From Acidobacteriota bacterium (GTDB taxonomy: Bacteria; Acidobacteriota; Blastocatellia; RBC074): a stretch of DNA of 34,261 nt. Both the position numbers and the translations under genes were made by a program. This document shows positions 28,933 through 34,261 of the stretch, piece after piece. The notes beneath the pieces are model-generated. The model ran no database searches, was not told the DNA's origin, and saw nothing but the letters and a program-made list of their open reading frames with translations. The first letter of the stretch is position 1; each line of letters begins with the position of its first letter. The stretch spans positions 63,219-97,479 of the forward strand of contig JAJVID010000030.1 in assembly GCA_022072205.1 (NCBI GenBank), in the 5' to 3' direction.

Positions 28933-31900
28933 ATGAGAAGCAGTTTCAGGTATGCCTTGACGACGCTGTTTGTCGTTTTCTGTCTGGCGACGGCGGTCTT
29001 CGGACAACGCACCACCGGAAACATCGAAGGCACGGTGACCGATCCCAACGGTTCCATCGTGCCCGGTGTCAGCGTGACGGTGACCGGGGTCACGGTCGGT
29101 TTTAACCGGGTCGTGCAAAGCGATAGCCAGGGAATTTTCCGCGTCCAGCAAATCCCCGCCGGCACATACAAAATCGCGACGGCGCCGATCAGCGGATTCG
29201 CAGCGGCGAAAGTGGAAGATGTAACCGTGACAATTGAGAGCGTCACAGTCGCCAACATCAAACTGGGAGTCGCCGCAGCCTCCGAAACCGTAGTCGTGAC
29301 CTCGGATCAGTTGGGCGTAAACATTGATGTTTCCGACAGCAAGGTGCAGACGAACATCACTACCAGGCTGATCGAGCAATTGCCGAAGGGGATGAGTTTT
29401 ACTTCGGTGTTGCGCGCCTCGCCCGCCACTCGGTCGGAAGGGATGGCTGGCGGTTTTCAGGTGGATGGAGCTTCAGGTTCCGAAAACACCTTCATCGTGG
29501 ACGGGTTGTCGGTCGAGAATTACAGAACCGGCACGCTCAACGGCGTCAACAATGTGCCGACGTCGCTGGTCTCGGAAATCCAGATCAAGACCGGCGGGTT
29601 TGAGGCGGAGCACGGCGGCGCCTCGGGCGGCGTCGTGACTGTGCAAACCAAATCCGGCTCGGATGCGTTTCACGGCGAGATCAGCGCGGCCTTCGACGCC
29701 AGCGCGCTTCAACCGCGCCCGCGCGCCGCTATGTCGCGTTTTGTGTCGAGCAACGCTTCCCCCGCCGCGATTGCGGCCAATCCTGATTACACCTACCTGA
29801 TCAGACAGAACAAAGATCAGTTCCTGAACATGTATCCGACTGCGACCCTTAGCGGGCCATTGATTAAGAGCCGGTTGTGGTTCCTGGGCACTTATTCGCC
29901 ACAGCTTTTCCGCACCACGCGCGTCTCGAATTTCATCAGTCCCATCAGCAACGCGAATTTCGCCTCCGGCACATTCGTAGCGTCGCCGCGCGTGACCAAC
30001 GGCGTCACGCAGGCGCCGCTCACCTATAAGCAGAACATCAAAAGCGAATACGCCTTTAGCCGACTGGACGCCGCGATTCTCAACAACCTGCGCGGTTCGG
30101 TCACTTATTTGTGGAATCCGGAAGCTACGGATGGCAATCTGCCTTTTGCCAGCATCACGACTTCCAATCCGGTGAACGTCGTCTACAACGGCTTCTCCTA
30201 TCCGTCGGAGCAATACGCGCGGCTGCAAGGCGGACGTGAAAACTCCAACATCTTCACTGGCCAGTTGGTCTACACGCCGACCAGCAAGATGGTCGCTACT
30301 TTCCGTTATGGCCGAGTCTTTCTCAATCAAAAAGCCGGCAACTACGCGCTCGCCAACGAACCGCGTTTTGTCTGCGGCGGCTCTCAAACAGCCTACAACA
30401 CCATTCAGACGGGCTGTCCGGGAGGGCGCGGCTTCCAGAACCTGACCACCAATTCAATCACCACCCGCGACCTCTCGATCCGCAATGAGTTCAACGGTGA
30501 TGTCAGCTACCTGGTGGGAGGTTTCGGTGGCAGACACGAATTCAAAGGCGGCTACCTTTACGGGCGCACTCTCAATGACGTGCTGGGCGGCAATGCGGGC
30601 ACGGGCACGGTGACGCTTTTCTACGGTCAGGATTACGCCGCCGCCGGTCTTGCCGTCAGCTTGCCCTGCGCGCTCGGCACGGCTAGTTGCATCGGCGTCG
30701 GCACGTTTTCGCGTTCGGGCGCCAAGGGCATAGCTCGCAACATCTATCAGGCCATTTACGCGCAGGATAAATGGCAACCGTCCAACCGCCTCGCTCTGAA
30801 TTTGGGAGTGCGGCTCGAGCGTGAAAATCTGCCTTCATACAACGAAGGCTTCACGTTGGCCGGGTCGAAAATTCCGCCGATTCGTCTGGGCTGGGGCAAA
30901 AAGATCGCGCCGCGTCTGGGCGGGGCGTACGACCTGCTTGGCGACGGCAAGACAAAAATCTACGGCAGCTTCGGCTGGTTTTACGATCGGTTGAAATTTG
31001 AATTGCCGCGCGGTCTGTTCGGCGGCAATTTCTTCCGCACCGACTATTTCCCGATCACCGCCGCGAACCCTGCTTACAACTACTACACGCCGCAACGTAT
31101 TCTCGGAAATTGGACTGATCCGCTGGGCGGCGGCAATCCTTCGTCGGTGGGTGGTTTGAGCCAACTGCAACGCGATTTCCGCATTCCGTCGAACCTTTCC
31201 CCCGAGCAATTCAAGAATCTGGGATTGCTCGTTACGGGTGTTGATCCTGATCTGGAGGCTTTCCGGCAAAGCGAAATCACCGTTGGCGTTGAACGCGAGT
31301 TGTTCCGGGGATACGTGCTGACGGCGCGTTACACCCGCAAGAACGTTGACCGCGCCATCGAAGACCACGCCATCCTGGGTCTCTCGGAATCGGAGAACTA
31401 TCCCATCGGCAATCCGGGCAGAGGCCTGGATTTGAAACTCGATCAGCAGACCGGCTACGCCAAGTCGGCCATCCCGCAACGAGTGTACAACGCTGTTGAA
31501 ATCGTGCTGAACCGGCGGCTGTCGAACAACTACTTCTTCAACGTGAATTACACGTATGGTCGTTTGTTCGGCAACTACTCCGGCCTGGCAAGCTCGGACG
31601 AAAACGGGCGCACTTCGCCGGCGGTCAATCGTTTCTTCGATTACGCCATCAACGGATTCACAGCGTTGGGCGAGCCTGACAACGGCTTTCTGGCGACCGA
31701 CCGGCGTCACGTGTTCAAGGCCTTCGGCGGCTACACGTTCAAGAAATGGATGGGTGAATCGCATGCGACCGACCTGAACTTCTTCTACACGGCGCAGCAA
31801 GGCACGCCGCAAACGACCTTCGTGACTGTGGTGGCCACATCCATCCCGTTGAACAAACGTGGTGATTTGGGCCGCACGCCGATCCTTACGCAAACCGACT

Positions 31901-32280
31901 TGTCGTTGACGCATCGTTACAAGATCAAGGATCGTTACACGCTGGCCTTCGATTTCAATGTTCTGAACGCGTTCAACCAGAACACGGTGACCAGTTTCGT
32001 GACCGGCAAGTATCGCGTCACCAACACCATTTCGGCGATTGATGTTGACCCGACATACAACGCCGCCACGCAAACTCTGACCACCGTCATCAACCGAATC
32101 CTGAACGGACAAATCGGGCCGCAGATCGCGGGGCTGGCGAGCGGCGCCAACCGCAGCATTCAGGGCGCGCCGGGCGCGGCGACCAACGGAAGAACCAATC
32201 CGATCAGCAGTCTTTACGGGCAACCCAGCGGTTATCAGGGTACCCGTAGCATTCGATTTGGCTTCCGATTCACTTTCTAA
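28933..32280 (+). CDS. TonB-dependent receptor with carboxypeptidase-regulatory domain (Oar-like)
   Basis: 1115 residues. The signal peptide is MRSSFRYALTTLFVVFCLAT, with cleavage near VFGQ (residue about 25). The N-terminal carboxypeptidase-regulatory-like domain (about 27-115) contains TGNIEGTVTDPNGSIVPGVS and GIFRVQQIPAGTYKI. The plug domain (about 120-240) contains GGFQVDGASGSENTFIVDGL and EIQIKTGGFEAEHGGASGGV. The rest is a 22-strand-type barrel ending in an aromatic C-terminal strand (SIRFGFRFTF), as needed for outer-membrane insertion. This large Oar-like architecture is greatly expanded in Acidobacteriota; ligands (peptides, glycans, siderophores) are generally unknown. AGGAG lies 9 bases before the ATG. 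Lying downstream of the S9 peptidase gene, it might take up peptides, but the terminator between them and its own leader suggest separate transcription. Confidence 0.94.
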   Translation: MRSSFRYALTTLFVVFCLATAVFGQRTTGNIEGTVTDPNGSIVPGVSVTVTGVTVGFNRVVQSDSQGIFRVQQIPAGTYKIATAPISGFAAAKVEDVTVTIESVTVANIKLGVAAASETVVVTSDQLGVNIDVSDSKVQTNITTRLIEQLPKGMSFTSVLRASPATRSEGMAGGFQVDGASGSENTFIVDGLSVENYRTGTLNGVNNVPTSLVSEIQIKTGGFEAEHGGASGGVVTVQTKSGSDAFHGEISAAFDASALQPRPRAAMSRFVSSNASPAAIAANPDYTYLIRQNKDQFLNMYPTATLSGPLIKSRLWFLGTYSPQLFRTTRVSNFISPISNANFASGTFVASPRVTNGVTQAPLTYKQNIKSEYAFSRLDAAILNNLRGSVTYLWNPEATDGNLPFASITTSNPVNVVYNGFSYPSEQYARLQGGRENSNIFTGQLVYTPTSKMVATFRYGRVFLNQKAGNYALANEPRFVCGGSQTAYNTIQTGCPGGRGFQNLTTNSITTRDLSIRNEFNGDVSYLVGGFGGRHEFKGGYLYGRTLNDVLGGNAGTGTVTLFYGQDYAAAGLAVSLPCALGTASCIGVGTFSRSGAKGIARNIYQAIYAQDKWQPSNRLALNLGVRLERENLPSYNEGFTLAGSKIPPIRLGWGKKIAPRLGGAYDLLGDGKTKIYGSFGWFYDRLKFELPRGLFGGNFFRTDYFPITAANPAYNYYTPQRILGNWTDPLGGGNPSSVGGLSQLQRDFRIPSNLSPEQFKNLGLLVTGVDPDLEAFRQSEITVGVERELFRGYVLTARYTRKNVDRAIEDHAILGLSESENYPIGNPGRGLDLKLDQQTGYAKSAIPQRVYNAVEIVLNRRLSNNYFFNVNYTYGRLFGNYSGLASSDENGRTSPAVNRFFDYAINGFTALGEPDNGFLATDRRHVFKAFGGYTFKKWMGESHATDLNFFYTAQQGTPQTTFVTVVATSIPLNKRGDLGRTPILTQTDLSLTHRYKIKDRYTLAFDFNVLNAFNQNTVTSFVTGKYRVTNTISAIDVDPTYNAATQTLTTVINRILNGQIGPQIAGLASGANRSIQGAPGAATNGRTNPISSLYGQPSGYQGTRSIRFGFRFTF

Positions 32281-32295
32281 AAAGCTGAGGCTGAG

Positions 32296-32314
32296 CGGCG
32301 CGACGGCGTCGCGG
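32296..32314 (+). repeat. Palindromic 19-mer repeat, copy 2
   Basis: Identical to 28503-28521 (core GCGAC-GGC-GTCGC). Here it lies 16 bases after the receptor stop and just before the terminator at 32328-32354. Confidence 0.75.
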
Positions 32315-32327
32315 CGAGCTTGTAAAC

Positions 32328-32354
32328 AGGGCGCGGATATTCACTCCGCGCCCT
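32328..32354 (+). terminator. Intrinsic terminator of the receptor gene
   Basis: AGGGCGCGGA (32328-32337) pairs with TCCGCGCCCT (32345-32354), loop of 7, followed by CATTTATTTTCTTTG. Confidence 0.85.
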
Positions 32355-32422
32355 CATTTATTTTCTTTGCAAACGCGACTTCCCTGAGGAGCCGAAAATA
32401 GCGCGTAGTACAGCGTTGGGCA

Positions 32423-32665
32423 TTACTGCTCATCTTTGGTGTGGTTGCGCCTCTCCCAGCGCACGGCCTGAAGTTCTTCCTCAATGAGTTGATCAAATTC
32501 CTCTTCACTCAGGCCGCTCCGCCGGAAGCTCTCGCGGAAAGGCGCCAGAATTTCGCTGAAAGGACGGGGGGTCAGAATATCCGCCCGGATCAGATCGTGA
32601 AGATACTGCTCCGGTCGCTTACCGTAGCAACAAACGTGAACCTCCCCGGCGCAGGGCCGGGGCAT
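32423..32665 (-). pseudogene. Antitoxin-like C-terminal fragment, probably truncated
   Basis: The open frame encodes RPEQYLHDLIRADILTPRPF then SEILAPFRESFRRSGLSEEE and FDQLIEEELQAVRWERR. This 'PF.EILAPFR....SGlseeE.d.l.eea' pattern is like the C-terminal part of small antitoxin-type proteins found beside PIN-domain toxins (recognised by resemblance only). The normal N-terminal DNA-binding segment is not present. Upstream of GKRPEQY the frame reads Cys- and Pro-rich sequence over a CCCCGGC/GCCGGGG hairpin, and the longest frame would start at a TTG inside a terminator loop. The ATG at 32665 gives 80 residues but has no ribosome binding site. No toxin gene follows; only 140 bases separate it from the convergent receptor. 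Most likely a relic; a short functional protein is possible. Confidence 0.4.
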
Positions 32666-32722
32666 CACGCAAGACGTCGTCAATTTAGCTCCGAAGGAAG
32701 AGATAGCAAGCCGAAGAGGTGA

Positions 32723-32757
32723 AGCGGGCGCGCGCAAAACTTTGACGCGCGCCCGCT
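32723..32757 (-). terminator. Intrinsic terminator of the LamG/TIGR03437 protein gene
   Basis: AGCGGGCGCGCG (32723-32734) pairs perfectly with CGCGCGCCCGCT (32746-32757) with an 11-base loop, 8 bases after the stop of the minus-strand gene. The following minus-strand bases (TCACCTCTTC) are only mildly T-rich. Confidence 0.75.
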
Positions 32758-32764
32758 CATCAAT

Positions 32765-34261
32765 TCAGCGGATGTTGATCGTCACGATGTTGGTAGTCTG
32801 CCCATCCACCATCACTTCGACCTCCACCTCGCCGCGCCCTGCCAGTTCGCGCGGGATTTCAATGTTGAGTTGATCCAGACCGACGAAACCGCCTTGCGCG
32901 CCAGCGTACGAGACCGGCGCGTCAATGCCGCCGATGCGCGCCGTGACCGCAGCCAGGTCGGTGCGAGCCTTGATCCCCGTTCCGAACAACACCAGGAATA
33001 GCCGGGCGCCTTCCGGGCCGAGGTCGAGCGGTTCGGCCACGAAGCGATTAGTCGCCGTGTCGAAACGCGCGACCGGCTGCGACGACGATGAGCCGTCAGG
33101 CCGGTAGAGCAGCGCGTTGGCCGCCGGGACGTCGCGCCCGGAAGCGTTGGCGGTGAACAACCCTGGCGCGACCGGACTGACCTCAACTGTCCCGGTCGAA
33201 ACATGGCCATCGCTCGCCGTCACCATCACCAGCGCTGGCCCTGTCGCCGTGCCCGGCGGGATCAGGTAATTCACCTGCCCAGCCGAGACGAAGAAGAGTG
33301 GCGCGGCGCGTTCGACGCCTAACGCATCGAGCACCTTGACAGTCGTGCCAGCCAGCGTGGTCGGCAACGGCAACGTCGTAGCCACTTCCGTCGCAGTCGC
33401 CAATCCAACGCCGAAAGCGGCGACAATCGAATCGGCGCTGATGACCGGCAGCGCGCCGAAACTTGCCGCTGAAACCGTGACGACAGGGTTGTCGCCCGCC
33501 TGAGCGACGGTGAAGCTCTGGCCGCCGACCGTCAGACCGCCGACGCGGCCAGCCGCGCCGCCGTTGGCCTCCGCGGTGTAATAGATCGTGGCGCTCTGCT
33601 CGGTCTGGCCGATGAGACTGCTGCCAGCGCCTGAGTCAATCGAGTCAATCGTGAGCCAATTTGCGTTGCTGGTCGCCGTCGGCTGCGCGCCAGCAGGCAA
33701 GACGACGCTCACGCTGCCACTTCCACCGACGCGCGTGAATGCGTTGCCGACATTGTGATCAATGCAGGCCAGCGGAGGCTGCACAATGCTGAGTGTCGCC
33801 GCGTTGGTGATCGTTCTGCCGCAGGGGTTGGTGAAAACGGCGCGGTACTTATTGCCGTGCTTCACTGCTCCCGCTGCGATGAACAAAGTCGCGCTCGTTG
33901 CGTTGGGGATGTCAGTCCACGTCAGGCCGCCATCTGTACTCACTTGCCACTGCACGACGGGCGCGGGACTGCCGCTGGCCGCCGCCGTGAAGACAGCGTT
34001 CTTGTTCGGACAGACCGTGATGTTGCGCGGGTGGAGCGTGACTCGCGGCGGCAGGCACGGTTTGCACTTGCCCGCTGCCCCGGCTCTGAAGATGGACTCG
34101 ATTTCAGCCGTCGCCAGCGCTCGCCCGAACAATTCCAGTTCGTCAATTTGCGTCTCGATGCCGCCGATCCTCAAGTTGACGCCGCTGTCAATATTGCCCA
34201 GCCCGGCGCCGATGTTCTGCGTCTCGGAGAGAGATGCGGCGCTGTGCAGAATCTGGAAGCG
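32765..34261 (-). CDS. Secreted multidomain protein: LamG, Ig-like, BACON-like, TIGR03437 (5' end missing)
   Basis: The frame is open to the window edge, so the real start lies outside; in-frame TTG 34174 is internal. About 498 C-terminal residues are visible. First comes the end of a laminin-G/concanavalin-like domain ([11 protein letters not shown] through [20 protein letters not shown]). Next is an Ig-like domain (about [20 protein letters not shown] to NAATLSI) with a cysteine pair. A BACON-like module follows ([20 protein letters not shown] to QSFTVAQAG). Last is the C-terminal module that begins [20 protein letters not shown] and holds [36 protein letters not shown] and [19 protein letters not shown]. 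This last module is the Solibacter-type C-terminal domain (TIGR03437), common at the ends of large surface proteins in Acidobacteriota. A surface or extracellular glycan-binding role is likely but unproven. Confidence 0.9.
   Translation of the reverse strand, partial: RFQILHSAASLSETQNIGAGLGNIDSGVNLRIGGIETQIDELELFGRALATAEIESIFRAGAAGKCKPCLPPRVTLHPRNITVCPNKNAVFTAAASGSPAPVVQWQVSTDGGLTWTDIPNATSATLFIAAGAVKHGNKYRAVFTNPCGRTITNAATLSIVQPPLACIDHNVGNAFTRVGGSGSVSVVLPAGAQPTATSNANWLTIDSIDSGAGSSLIGQTEQSATIYYTAEANGGAAGRVGGLTVGGQSFTVAQAGDNPVVTVSAASFGALPVISADSIVAAFGVGLATATEVATTLPLPTTLAGTTVKVLDALGVERAAPLFFVSAGQVNYLIPPGTATGPALVMVTASDGHVSTGTVEVSPVAPGLFTANASGRDVPAANALLYRPDGSSSSQPVARFDTATNRFVAEPLDLGPEGARLFLVLFGTGIKARTDLAAVTARIGGIDAPVSYAGAQGGFVGLDQLNIEIPRELAGRGEVEVEVMVDGQTTNIVTINIR

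Noticed and set aside
30835..32223. Open frame of 462 codons on the minus strand inside the receptor gene
   Set aside because: Arg/Val-rich shadow of the TonB-dependent receptor with no signal, motif or ribosome binding site.

Overview
The window looks like a chromosomal segment of an Acidobacteriota-type bacterium, probably near Blastocatellia; that placement is an inference from gene content. The evidence is a long TonB-dependent receptor with an N-terminal carboxypeptidase-regulatory domain, a secreted protein ending in the Solibacter-type C-terminal domain (TIGR03437 type), many secreted peptidases, moderately high G+C, and short tandem repeats in inverted pairs. I see no tRNA, rRNA, CRISPR array, transposase, phage gene or replication origin.

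Layout. 1-228 is the 3' end of an amidohydrolase. 245-3737 (minus) holds a secreted repeat-type protein, rnc (RNase III) and a polytopic membrane protein. 4290-8951 (plus) is a probable four-gene operon: M20 metallopeptidase, secreted protein with a TonB-type C-terminal domain, S41-type peptidase lacking the usual catalytic lysine, and Ycf48-like propeller. It ends in a strong hairpin. 9048-13272 (minus) holds three paralogous secreted proteins of unknown function. Each has its own TTGACA promoter, a 200-360 nt leader and a terminator, so the whole expression module was multiplied. 13297-18004 (minus) is lysS, a GT-C-type membrane glycosyltransferase and a LolC/E-type permease.

18228-24510 contains two small envelope proteins, a phosphoglycolate-phosphatase-like HAD enzyme, a YyaL/DUF255 protein, a RodZ-like membrane HTH protein with a consensus promoter, and guaB. 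24525-32280 is rich in peptide-related functions: an X-Pro dipeptidyl-peptidase-type hydrolase (minus), an S9 prolyl-oligopeptidase-type enzyme (plus) and a 1115-residue TonB-dependent receptor (plus). 32423-34261 (minus) holds an antitoxin-like fragment and the C-terminal part of a LamG/Ig-like/BACON-like/TIGR03437 secreted protein that runs off the window.

The most unusual signals are the triplicated secreted-protein module and inverted pairs of short repeats at gene junctions. One of these pairs is translated as the signal peptide of the TonB-like protein. Other points of interest are a leader with two mutually exclusive hairpins, a perfect palindrome of 58 bases after the S9 gene, and a 19-base palindromic repeat at the 3' ends of two neighbouring genes. 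No complete new defence or biosynthetic system could be supported.
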